Below the pieces are notes generated by a model. That model was given only the letters and a program-made list of their open reading frames with translations. It ran no database searches and was not told the origin of the DNA. A DNA stretch of 64,000 nucleotides. It comes from an uncultured Senegalimassilia sp. (GTDB lineage: Bacteria > Actinomycetota > Coriobacteriia > Coriobacteriales > Eggerthellaceae). Each line of letters opens with the position of its first letter. Position 1 is the first letter of the stretch. Positions 50,101 to 55,783 of the stretch are shown in pieces. The stretch is from assembly GCF_934636665.1 (NCBI RefSeq), contig NZ_CAKUAT010000007.1, forward strand, positions 1 through 64,000, given 5' to 3'. The translations under genes were made by a program, and so were the position numbers.

Positions 50101-52809
50101 CTTTCCGTGACCGGCAGCCAGACCGATGCGGGCTCCAGCGCGAACGCATACGTCATCGCGTTCGACAAGTCCGCGAAGGAAGGCAACTACGTCCACGGCG
50201 CCGATACCATCGGGTCGCTGGAAGTGACCGCCGCCAAGGCGGAGGGGAAGATCTCGCTGAGCGGCAGCTCCGCCTCCAAGGTCTACGATGGCAAGCCGCT
50301 TGCGGCGAAGGCGGCCACGGCAGCGGTCCCGACGCAGGATGCGGTGACCATCGAGTACAGCCTTGACGGCGCGACGTGGACGACCGACCCCGGCTCGCTC
50401 ACGGCGACCGACGTGGCAGATTCCGCAACGGTCCAGCTCCGTGCGTCCAGCCAGGGCAATTACGAGGGCTACGTGTACGGTTCGCAGCAGCTGTCTATCG
50501 CCAAGCGCGCGGTCAACCTGAAGAGCGACAGCGCCTCGAAGGTGTTCGACGGCATCGTGCTCACCAGGCCCGAGGTTGCCGGCTGGAAGCAGCTCGGCGA
50601 CGAGGGCTTCGTCGACGGCCAGGTATCCGACGTCCGCGCCACGGGCAGCGCTACCCACGTCTCCGACGGCAAGGTGGCGAACACGATCGCCTATACCGAG
50701 GGCGAGGGCTTCAACGTTGACAACTACGCCATCTCCAAGGACGAGGGCGTGCTGAGCGTCACGGCCAAGCAGATCGTCGCGGCCGACATGACCGTCCAGG
50801 CCCCGGCCGACGTCGTGTACAGCGGCAAGGCCCAGCAGCAGAAGCCGGTCGTCAAGGACGGCGACAAGGTGCTGGTCGAGGGCGTCGACTACGAGCTGAC
50901 CTACTCCGGGAACGCGACCGACGCGGGCACCGTCACGGTGACCGTGACCGGCAAGGGCGACTACGCCGGCAGCGTCGACGTGGCGTACCAGATCGCGCCC
51001 GCGCCGCTTTCGGTGGCCACCGAAAGCGCTAACAAGGTGTACGATGGCAAGCCCCTGACCGCCGGCGGCAAGGTCGACGGCCTGGTCAACGGCGAGACCG
51101 TCGCGTTCAAGCTGGTCGGCAGCCAGACCAAGGTCGGTTCGAGCGACAACGGCTACAGGATCGAGTGGAACGGCACGGCGAAGCGGGCGAACTACAGGCT
51201 TGAGGCCGAGACCATCGGCAAGCTGACCGTCACCGAGTCTGCCGACGAGGTGGTCGTGACCACCACGGGCGGCACGTTCGCCTACGACGGCGCGTCCCAC
51301 GGCGCCACCGTCAAGGTGGCCAACCTGCCCGAGGGCTACTCGCTCGAGACCGCCGAGTCCGCGGCAAGCGCGAAGGACGTCTCCGACGGCGAGGTGGCCG
51401 CCACGGCCGACGTGCTCGTCATCAAGAACGCCGAGGGCGAGGACGTCACCTCGAAGCTCAGCATCAAGTTCGTCGACGGCACCATCAAGGTGGAGCCGGC
51501 GAAGCTGACGGTGATTACCCCGAGCGCCTCCAAGGTCTACGATGGCGATGCGCTGACGGCCGAAGGCAAGACGTCCGGCTTCGTGAACGGCGAGGCCTCA
51601 ACCCTCAAGACCACCGGCAGCCAGACCGAGGTCGGCTCGAGCGTGAACGGCTACGAGCTGGTGTGGGACGGTAGCGCGAAGGCTGAGAACTACACGGTCG
51701 AGGAGGACCTCGGCACGCTGACGGTGTCGGCGCAGTCCATCGATCCCGACGACGCCGGCGCGTTCGGCGGCGTGACGGTCGGCTATCTGGCCGACACGGT
51801 GTACAACGGCGCCGAGCAGCGCTTCGAGCCCGAAGTGGTCGACAAGGACGGCGAGGCGCTGGTGAAGGGCCGCGATTACGAGCTCTCCTTCTCCGGCGAC
51901 GCGAAGAACGTCGGCGAGGTGACTGTGACCGTCATCGGCAAGGGCAGCTACGCCGGCAGCGTCGAGCGCACGTACCGCATCACGCCCGCGTCGTTGACGG
52001 TGACCACGGGCAGCGACTCGAAGGTCTACGACGGCAGCGAGCTTGTGAACGGCGAGCTGACGATCGAGGGCCTGCAGGGCGAGGATAGCGTCACGGCCGC
52101 CACCACCGGCAGCCAGACCGAGGTTGGCAGCTCGGAGAACACCTATCGCATCACCTGGGGCGATGTCGATGCGGGCAACTACGTCATCGACGAGCATCTG
52201 GGCACGTTGACGGTCACGCCGGCGCCGGCGCCCCCGACGCCGGAGCCCACGCCGGACCCGGAGCCCACGCCCACCCCGACCCCGGAGCCGGAGCCCACGC
52301 CGACGCCGGAGCCGACCCCGACTCCGACGCCGGGCGACGGCACGACGCCTGGTTCGACCCCGGATGGCGCGACGCCGAACCCGGGCAACGGCTCGACGCC
52401 CGCCCCGGCCACGACGCCGGACGGCACGGCGCCGGTGCCTGCGGCTGGCTCGCCGGCTTCGACCCCGGCGCCTGCGGCTGCCGGCCCGCTCGATGCGCTG
52501 GCCGATGTGCTCGAGGGCGCGTATGAGTCGGCGACGGGCGGCCCCGAGGCCGATAACCCGGTCGAGGAGGAGCGGATCTACGACGCCGAGAACCCGTTGG
52601 GCAGGGAGTCGGCGGCCGATCATTGCTGGGTGCACTGGTACATGATCGTCGGCATGGTCCTCACGGCGGCCTACGGCCTTGCGGTGGCGCTTCGCCGTAA
52701 GAACCACGAGCGCAAGCTGCGCAACGACATGAACGACGTCTTGGGCGACGGCGACGGCAAGGACCCCTCGGGGTCTCCCGCCGCCAAGCCCGCCGGAATG
52801 GAGGCTTAG
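38140..52809 (+). CDS. Giant YDG/MBG-repeat surface protein (about 4889 residues)
   Basis: The start at 38140 follows GAGGTG. A signal peptide (KALSVALSVVLMGFGWP, cleavage probably after VYA) is followed by an Ala/Ser-rich stretch, beta domains, a BIG2-type Ig-like domain (about 525-606) and an InlB/Flg_new-like repeat with FMGWYSDQACT. Two MucBP-like repeats follow (YYLKG... and GYTPVS). From about residue 985 to 4690 I count 43 modules of about 87 residues, each with a Y-[DNS]-G motif (KVYDGxxLT or TYDGxxHxV) and a TGSQTxVGSS-type turn, typical of YDG/MBG domains. A Pro/Thr/Glu-rich stalk (TPEPTPDPEP) and one membrane helix (WYMIVGMVLTAAYGLAVAL) end it. No LPxTG is present. Confidence 0.9.
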   Translation: MKAKNNELTVESMTQRYSLGHKALSVALSVVLMGFGWPAVSPSQVYAGDGEAADDAAAQVEGASSGAATSSADKAADTVASSAASAASSAAPAASEQTASTTSQQQAASGASESAQPAATQQVESAKEDADTADVELVLGNASITYMNQVVSAPAHKVTVPVKDDFKFTVSPDNGYSLTKAVLKVSGKENPISPDDQGVYTVSAADVAAGATVTLETEAVSSDSGKDTAAVSIEGDDAAAEEAQVSAVGAGAISGPNSVAQGNTITLTYNGDMRIDNWYGGDGLFSGWDVSADKKSITLTATSNWAFTGSEKTTTIYLGYIDQSGTWHNQGDDRLAFNVTVKKRTFTVVQPEPVAEGQDHFWIPQIKDDETGKVFSLADAPSGAFLPFEYYRDGQRIENASQYWHDANEFSKPGTYTVIVKPNNGWIYDFEAVGQIEITIPTKKPDSTDFEKWIYTGESVDLKGDGSAWWGESWTVSSGSENIELSESSSGSRIAKGLKVGDATVQREYYALGWHTETFIIHVMKKPAATSLSISGDDTVEQFKNITLTTDSDTNVTWTSSDPSVATIDASGKVIGVKAGKVTITATTVTAEGKVLTATHEVTVTKSKASAMSCYLFFQNSPTANPDSNGTASWFPSGGNHALGVKVNLDGLNLPGGKNSYDNVANRVTQWPDGSTGSSWVLDRNGAYNQYWNAVFQAWKDTLSKEQGTQITEDDVEEIALYPYKISNNTNVGCGYHLDCKVVVKCSKAINAVFYLQDANASGFAQYDAATYKLEKGIAQVAAPSKTPADEKTVNGVKYKFMGWYSDQACTQAVSFPMRTSENVNYYGKYVACDQSIQVNYYLKGTTIQVAPSKTLSGYMKGQKVVQSPISVEGYTPVSSESKSGVVGTDSSIDFFYTANPVGYRVEYCWTGSDTPFLTESDSDRHDSDHHVGDTVAGIEPKTFEGYTPVSDNVKDLKLGVDESQNVVKFYYRQNVSLTANTDSKTYNGSEQSVEGYKTNLPGGESTSFDGVTLEGGKGTNAGDYPYTFADGTIGKVSSDNKYVVTGTTDGNLHISPVTDEVVVKITGKTGTEKYNGKQQAVSGWDVTEAPDGFDQSKIALAESATAEAKGKDAGTYNMGLTAASFVSSDGNYAKVKFEVVDGSLEITKRKVTLWSEDGHKNYDGRTLQRQTDIRVDGTKDVYDKDKDTTTQKTFEGDGFVEGEGVDNKNVKWFDENNIAPGCYDNKFECKPRSGTNFDNYEITYEYGKLYVNKRADNKKYEVTVKGASGTSGYDGQPHSATGLETTSYTNKEGVQFSIRAKTSGAESKVDAGTYENKVSDVVVTDPHGNDVTDQFKITTENGKLTIDTRPVTITAGSAEKEYDGSALTADQANPKFTTKGFVDGQDISDVAVEGSQTQCGTSASTIKDNSWKFQEGTNGNNYSVTTAQGTLTVKHRSDDKKYAITLMGKSDNGATYDGKEHTVSGVEQDKWTFDGVEYTVFNYHANVSGTDAGTYKNIVTSGEGGYKVTDPNGNDVTAEFSISVAPGTLTIKPAEVTVTAGSATRAYNGSPLTAAEAEREFAAEGFVGEDDIASAKVDGSITDVGETASNVVQESVVLKSGTKASNYSITYNPGKLEVTPNTDEVVVTIAKKSGTKDYSGFEQSVKGYELRDISNREYAATDIEFVGSADDQVAKGTDAGTYEMNLKPEDFKNNSVNFTNVKFEILDGSLTITKRAVTLTSATPAEKTYDGNPLEDRTVSVTSGSLATGDKFIADVTGSQTDAGSSANAFTYKLVNAAGEELAQDAEGAYRNYNVTKAEGVLKVNPVSNEVVVTIVGKHAEGAYNGKPLTATGYTFASTNALYTSAKVAFSGENSVSRTDAGTTVMDLQGKFKNADDVNFPNVRFEITNGFVAISKAEVKLQSADLEKEYDGTALTNKKGGEEQTPLAVESGWAEGEGAAYTFTGSQTLVGGSPNAFSCTLNENTKAANYEISVIPGQLTVTNRQAQYQVTVEANSSTGNTYDGVEHAATGLKTSEFTVDGQKYTVEGLKTSDPKAVNAGEYANTISGAPVVKDADGNDVSSQFAVKLVPGELKIAKRSVALTSASESRVYNGEALTNDRVTVGGDGFVAGEGASYSVTGTITDAGTVTNSFTYAANSSTNFDNYTITKKEGTLEVTPVADKVTVTITGKSDTLSYSGSEQSVAGYDIKASNPLYKEGDFAFSGKAVAKGTNAGTYYMNLASGQFSNISGNFSNVEFVVVDGALKIKGGTIDADGVVWDVHDVQKVYDGKPLSACVATATDEFGNALKVEYSIDGKQWTDNPSEITLTHFGAQLVMLRATGANYADGQYAENGEWVAITSRPVKLTSKGDNKKYDGKPLTNDTVTVETKGKGTGFIEGEGVSINVTGSQTDAGESDNTFDYTFNEGTNAGDYLVTTKFGKLVVTASDSEVFATIAGHNKTVEYNGSEQSVEGYDFVEEASNPLYKEGDFTFSGEAIAKGTNVGTYDMNLASDQFANKSGNFSKVTFGVTDGALTITPKSIVPDSGNPKNTMSVDSPADVVYNGQDQTWTPVVKDGERTLEAGKDYTVEYSTADRTNVAGEITVTIKGIGNYTGEVKRTYQITKRTVNLKSQSSSKPYDGTPLAKPEVSGWQQQGDTGFVTGEVFNVRATGSVTTVAQGEVTNSIAYDANAGYSANNYDISKDEGKLSITALAAEDGITITPNNATYIYDTSSHEAGAATAWASVAGTDVNLEYRVKGSADTEWRSNPSAITAINAGTLTVEVRASAANYSGYKYAEQTLTIQKRDVELTSASASKVYDGAPLTKDWVDMGPNRPDTGFIWTDLAGDGQVRATGSQTEVGSSKNAISYQLKPGAENNYNIIPDHVGTLTVTHQSIAPDPQNPDSYKGVAINEPNDHVYDGAEHKWAPEVTDKDGNKLVEDVDYELTYSENTTDAGTVTVTITGKGNYMGTCVKTYEITKAPLTVNAGSASKVYDGEALTAGATIEGLVGDETATAQTQGSQTEVGSSANTVSGFTWDTAKEGNYNIVAQNDGTLTVTPKGIAQMTVGSLPDVTYNGESQQQKPVVKDGEKVLTEGVDYELTYSENTTDAGMVTVTVTGKGNYAGSVDVAYLITPAPLTVSTPSASRVYNGNALTAAGSISGFVNGESAPFETTGSQTEVGTSDNTYAIDWAAAGATAKQANYTVSETVGKLTVTEFAGRVVATPGSYSGTYDGQAHGVDVTVSGLPEGYSVKAARSNATATDATDEAGVTASVDELVIVNAQGEDVTDKLDIEKQTGAIKIAPAKLTVTTPSASKPYDGSALTAEGKASGFVNGEAAILKTTGSQTTVGTSANGYELVWDDNAKAENYTVEENLGTLEITKSMVGIVVIPQGGTKDYDGTALESAGVNAIGVPVGFTLSAKTKGSITDAGYVTAEVDSYIITNAAGEDVTDQFGNVATGKASLVVTKRPVTLVSGDASKVYDGTALTESKVSVEDGSLASGEELGYDFFGFQTSVGSSKNTFAAKPGNGATKVENYDITYRYGTLTVSAQSINPDDPTPGAYAGVKVNAPSDAIYDAREHKWIPVVTGKDGNALVEGRDCTVAYSTDDFTNVTGAIKVTIAGIGDYTGSVTREYQITPASVKLASNTREFVYNGAYQSDDAVTVQGAEALFRSQVDDLKAVGKVMTVAEGKVPNTIAFTWKDGFKASNFAIEKSEGELSVVAKDIVSSADMTVSSPSDLVYDGREHKWAPEVKDGEKVLTEGVDYTVSYGADDFTNVTGAIKVTVTGQGNYAGSVERAYRIAPAPLTVTTPSASGVYDGNALTAAGSVSGFVNGESVPFETTGSQTEVGTSDNTYAIDWAAAGATAKQANYTVSETVGKLTVTEFAGRVVATPGSYSGTYDGQAHGVDVTVSGLPEGYSVKAARSNATATDATDEAGVTASVDELVIVNAQGEDVTGKLDIEKQTGAIKIAPAEYHVVTEGAFKVYDGTALTAPGKIVGLVNGEEASLSVTGSQTDAGSSANAYVIAFDKSAKEGNYVHGADTIGSLEVTAAKAEGKISLSGSSASKVYDGKPLAAKAATAAVPTQDAVTIEYSLDGATWTTDPGSLTATDVADSATVQLRASSQGNYEGYVYGSQQLSIAKRAVNLKSDSASKVFDGIVLTRPEVAGWKQLGDEGFVDGQVSDVRATGSATHVSDGKVANTIAYTEGEGFNVDNYAISKDEGVLSVTAKQIVAADMTVQAPADVVYSGKAQQQKPVVKDGDKVLVEGVDYELTYSGNATDAGTVTVTVTGKGDYAGSVDVAYQIAPAPLSVATESANKVYDGKPLTAGGKVDGLVNGETVAFKLVGSQTKVGSSDNGYRIEWNGTAKRANYRLEAETIGKLTVTESADEVVVTTTGGTFAYDGASHGATVKVANLPEGYSLETAESAASAKDVSDGEVAATADVLVIKNAEGEDVTSKLSIKFVDGTIKVEPAKLTVITPSASKVYDGDALTAEGKTSGFVNGEASTLKTTGSQTEVGSSVNGYELVWDGSAKAENYTVEEDLGTLTVSAQSIDPDDAGAFGGVTVGYLADTVYNGAEQRFEPEVVDKDGEALVKGRDYELSFSGDAKNVGEVTVTVIGKGSYAGSVERTYRITPASLTVTTGSDSKVYDGSELVNGELTIEGLQGEDSVTAATTGSQTEVGSSENTYRITWGDVDAGNYVIDEHLGTLTVTPAPAPPTPEPTPDPEPTPTPTPEPEPTPTPEPTPTPTPGDGTTPGSTPDGATPNPGNGSTPAPATTPDGTAPVPAAGSPASTPAPAAAGPLDALADVLEGAYESATGGPEADNPVEEERIYDAENPLGRESAADHCWVHWYMIVGMVLTAAYGLAVALRRKNHERKLRNDMNDVLGDGDGKDPSGSPAAKPAGMEA
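47527..47987. repeat. Internal near-identical duplication, copy A
   Basis: These 461 bases recur at 49534-49994 (offset 2007 bases, exactly 669 codons) with five substitutions by eye. They encode one and a half YDG modules plus a linked GLPEGYSV module. Confidence 0.85.
49534..49994. repeat. Internal near-identical duplication, copy B
   Basis: Second copy of the 461-base segment at 47527-47987. A weaker paralogous pair lies at about 47,990-48,215 and 51,495-51,720. Confidence 0.85.
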
Positions 52810-52813
52810 GGTC

Positions 52814-53365
52814 ATGAGGAAAAGCAACTATCTGGTGCTGGGCGTGGCGGCAGTCGTTGCCGCGCTGCTGCTGGTGCTGTGGTACCACCTGGGCTTCAAC
52901 CGCATCGACAGCCCGCTCGACCTGACGCTGGCCATCGTATGGTGGGTCGGCATCGTGGCCATCGCCGCGATCATCATCCGCGTCGAGGAGCGTCGCCGCC
53001 GCCAGATCCGCACGCTGTACGTGTCGCCGAAGTCGCTGTACAGCAGCGAGCTCGGCATGGTGGGCATCGGGGAAGCCGGCGCGGTCGAGGTGATGCGCGA
53101 CATGCTCGGCCAGCTGAAGTACGGCTTCGATTCCAAGGGCCTGCCGGACCGCAAGAAGTTCGACTACCGCTTCGTCGTGTGGACCGACGAGTTCAAGGAG
53201 CACGATGGGGAAGGCGGCAAGCCCGCCGATGACGCGGCGGCAAGCTCTGCGGCCCAGCGCAAGGACCCCACGTGGAAGGGCACGGTCATCAAGATCGACC
53301 GCCAAAACGGGAACAGCGAAACCCCGTTCGACGGCATCGAGCAGCTGAAGGCGGCGCTGGCCTAG
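52814..53365 (+). CDS. Small membrane protein coupled to the giant surface gene
   Basis: A 183-residue protein with two N-terminal membrane segments (LVLGVAAVVAALLLVLWY, and IVWWVGIVAIAAIIIRV) separated by a short loop. A basic stretch (ERRRRQIR) and a cytoplasmic mixed alpha/beta domain follow. It begins 4 bases after the giant gene, with its ribosome site GGAGG within that gene's end, so it is translationally linked. I do not recognise a family. A partner role in anchoring or quality control of the surface protein is inferred from coupling alone. Confidence 0.7.
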   Translation: MRKSNYLVLGVAAVVAALLLVLWYHLGFNRIDSPLDLTLAIVWWVGIVAIAAIIIRVEERRRRQIRTLYVSPKSLYSSELGMVGIGEAGAVEVMRDMLGQLKYGFDSKGLPDRKKFDYRFVVWTDEFKEHDGEGGKPADDAAASSAAQRKDPTWKGTVIKIDRQNGNSETPFDGIEQLKAALA

Positions 53366-53427
53366 CCGGTCTGCGCGCACGGCTTCGCTGGCCGCCCGCT
53401 GCATCAACCGCATCAGGCAAGACCCAA

Positions 53428-53455
53428 ACGGGCCCGGGAGAAATCCCGGGCCCGT
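53428..53455 (+). terminator. Hairpin after the giant-protein operon
   Basis: ACGGGCCCGGGA pairs with TCCCGGGCCCGT around a GAAA-type loop. There is no T-tract, so termination may be inefficient. Confidence 0.6.
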
Positions 53456-53463
53456 CCCATATC

Positions 53464-53628
53464 TGAACAGGTTCCAGGAACCTGTTCAAGTTCGCGTGGC
53501 ACCGAGTGAGCATTCTCCTGGAACCTGTTCAAGCTCGCGTGGCATCGGGTGAACGCCCTCCTGGAACCTGTCCACGTTCGCGGGGGCGTCAAGTGAACAC
53601 CCTCCTGGAACCTGTTCACCCGATTCCC
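53464..53628. repeat. 43-bp tandem repeat array with GAACC-GTTC palindromes
   Basis: The segment GGAACCTGTTC recurs at 53477, 53520, 53563 and 53607 (spacing 43, 43 and 44), with intervening sequence of the form A-GTTCGCGTGGCATCGGGTGA. The first copy forms an 11-base perfect palindrome, GAACAGGTTCC/GGAACCTGTTC, at 53465-53487. It occupies the 447-base gap between the giant-gene operon and the exporter. No other element is seen in that gap. Confidence 0.85.
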
Positions 53629-53812
53629 GGCAGTTTTGCGTTGCGGGTTGCAAGGCGGATCCGTCCGAGGGGGCAAAAGCCGGGAAAGTTAGCCATCGTT
53701 CACGGTTTCTTCACGTTCGGCTTGACGCGTTCTGTAAACTGGGAACCTGACACACGGAGCGCATGCGATGCATGCGCAGGCAAGGGCATCATTCGATCGC
53801 AAGGCAAGGTTC

Positions 53813-54769
53813 ATGGAAGACATCACGCATCTTATCGGGCACGTCCTCGAGCACTCCATCGAGGACACGCTGTACCTTATCCCGTTCCTATTCGTCACCT
53901 ATTTGGCAATGGAATGGCTCGAGCACAAGGCGGGCGACAAGGCCGAGGAGGCCGTGCGCCGTGCGGGCGCGGCGGGGCCGGTGGTCGGCGCGCTCGTGGG
54001 CATCGTCCCGCAATGCGGCTTCTCGGCGGCGGCCGCAACGCTGTGGGCGGGCCGCGTCATCACGCTGGGCACGCTGTTCGCGGTGTTTTTGTCCACGTCC
54101 GACGAGATGCTGCCCATCTTCCTGGCCGAGCAAGTTGCGCCGATGACCATCCTGAAGATCATGGGCGTGAAGCTGATGATCGGCATGGTCATGGGCTTCG
54201 TAGTGGATGCGGTCATCCGCCTGGCGCGCCACGATCGCGAGAAGCTGCGCATCCACGAGCTGTGCGAACGCGACCACTGCCATTGCAACGGCGATTGCGA
54301 TGCCTGCGAGCAGCAGCCGGAGCTGGCGTACGATTTCGAGCATGATGAGGAGCACGAGCACCACCACGAGGGCGGTTCCATCCTGCGCAGCGCCCTCAAG
54401 CACACGGTGCAGGTCACGGTGTTCATCTTCGTCATCACGCTCGTGCTCGACGGTGCGCTGGAGCTGGTCGGCGAAGACGCGCTCGGCGCGTTTTTGGGCA
54501 GCAACCCGGTGCTGTCGGTGCTGGGCAGCGCGCTGGTGGGGCTCATCCCGAACTGCGCGGCAAGCGTGGTGATCGCGCAGCTCTACGTCGAGGGCGCGCT
54601 CGGCGCGGGCGCCATGATGGCGGGTCTTCTGGTGTCGGCCGGCGTGGGCCTGCTGGTGCTGTTCCGCACGAACCGCCGCCTTCGCCAGAACCTCATCGTG
54701 CTGGCGGGCCTGTGGGCCACCGGCGTGTTCTGGGGCCTTATCATCTCCGCGTTCGGCATCGTGTTCTAG
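53813..54769 (+). CDS. 10-TM exporter-like permease with His/Cys-rich loop
   Basis: A 318-residue membrane protein built of two related halves of about five helices, marked by PQCGFS (66-71) and PNCAAS (from 246). This is the pattern of the putative manganese/arsenic efflux permease family. The cytoplasmic loop joining the halves (about 149-188) is rich in Cys, His and acidic residues (CERDHCHCNGDCDAC, then HDEEHEHHHE), a likely metal-binding site. The ATG at 53813 is preferred, although an upstream ATG at 53768 with CGGAG is possible. The substrate is unknown. Metal export is inferred. Confidence 0.75.
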   Translation: MEDITHLIGHVLEHSIEDTLYLIPFLFVTYLAMEWLEHKAGDKAEEAVRRAGAAGPVVGALVGIVPQCGFSAAAATLWAGRVITLGTLFAVFLSTSDEMLPIFLAEQVAPMTILKIMGVKLMIGMVMGFVVDAVIRLARHDREKLRIHELCERDHCHCNGDCDACEQQPELAYDFEHDEEHEHHHEGGSILRSALKHTVQVTVFIFVITLVLDGALELVGEDALGAFLGSNPVLSVLGSALVGLIPNCAASVVIAQLYVEGALGAGAMMAGLLVSAGVGLLVLFRTNRRLRQNLIVLAGLWATGVFWGLIISAFGIVF

Positions 54770-55029
54770 GGAGGCGAAATCGCGGCGCGTCGCTGCCGCC
54801 ATGCGGTTATTTGCGTCCGAACGCGACGCGTTTGCGATGGCCGAGGAAATCCGAAGCCGCGCGTGGGATCGAAATCGCGGGCGCGACGCTGAAGCAACGT
54901 CCCCGTTGAAGGGTCGCATCCGAATCCCGTCAGGCGGGGGGCGGGTGCGGCCCTTCCGTCGTTTCGGGCACATGGCCGCGCGGTGCGCCGCTGTGATAGC
55001 ATGGGCGTCAACGATGAAAGGAGCATGCA

Positions 55030-55632
55030 ATGGCAACCCTTGATGCCGGGATCGCCCGCGAGGCGGCTTTCGATCTGCTGAAGGCCCACAACCAAGATGC
55101 GTTCCATATCGAGCACGGCGAGACGGTCGAGCAGACCATGCGCTATTTCGCCCGCGAGTTCGATGCGGAAAACGAGGGCTTTTGGGGCATCGTCGGCCTT
55201 CTGCACGACCTTGACTGGGAAGAGCACGACGACGACCCCGAGAACCATACGGTGTATGCCGCGGAGCTGATCGCGGCTGCCGGCGGATCGCCCGAGCTCA
55301 TCCGCGCCATCCAGACGCACAACAGCGATTTCAACCCCAGCCTGCCCGCGCCCGAGCTGCAGATGGAGAAGGTCCTCTTCGCCACCGAGGAGCTGACGGG
55401 GCTTATCGGCGCGGCGGTCATCATGCGCCCGAGCAAATCCGTCATGGACTTCAACGTGAAGTCGCTCAAGAAGAAGTTCAAGGACAAGCGCTTCGCGGCA
55501 GGCGTGAACCGCGACGTCATCCGCCGCGGCGCCGACATGCTGGGCTGGGAGCTCGACGAGCTGTTCGAGCGCACCATCGCCGCCATGCAGTCGTTCGCGC
55601 CCGATCGCGACACGTTCGTCGCGGCAGAGTAG
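55030..55632 (+). CDS. HD-domain hydrolase
   Basis: A 200-residue soluble protein with an HD metal-dependent phosphohydrolase fold: H29 in FHIEHGETVEQ, H59 and D60 in GLLHDLDWEEH, and a later His in IQTHNSD. The family cleaves phosphomonoester or nucleotide substrates. The substrate here is not predictable. AAAGGAGC precedes the ATG. The 260-base gap upstream (54770-55029) holds nothing I can support. Confidence 0.82.
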   Translation: MATLDAGIAREAAFDLLKAHNQDAFHIEHGETVEQTMRYFAREFDAENEGFWGIVGLLHDLDWEEHDDDPENHTVYAAELIAAAGGSPELIRAIQTHNSDFNPSLPAPELQMEKVLFATEELTGLIGAAVIMRPSKSVMDFNVKSLKKKFKDKRFAAGVNRDVIRRGADMLGWELDELFERTIAAMQSFAPDRDTFVAAE

Positions 55633-55663
55633 CGCTTCGGCACCCTATCAGCGCAAGACAACG

Positions 55664-55701
55664 AAACGCCCGGCGCCCCGTTGTGGGGTCGCCGGGCGTT
55701 T
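55664..55701. terminator. Bidirectional terminator
   Basis: AAACGCCCGGCG pairs with CGCCGGGCGTTT, extended by CCCC/GGGG, between convergent genes. Confidence 0.9.
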
Positions 55702-55783
55702 TCGCGTTTAGCGCTTGCCGTCCGCAAACTCGCTGCCTTCCCGGTCGCAGCCGCTTCGCCTTATGGCCTGCAGGCCTTGCTCG

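Noticed and set aside
46273..51300. Second very long minus-strand open frame inside the giant surface gene
   Set aside because: Same reasons; its His/Val/Gly/Arg-rich translation mirrors the plus-strand codon bias.
53464..53628. Possible CRISPR array
   Set aside because: The units are direct tandem repeats with repeated, not unique, intervening sequence, and no cas genes are present.
53465..53628. LexA/SOS boxes
   Set aside because: GAAC and GTTC are separated by two bases rather than the four of the actinobacterial or Gram-positive LexA site, and the adjacent genes are not SOS genes.
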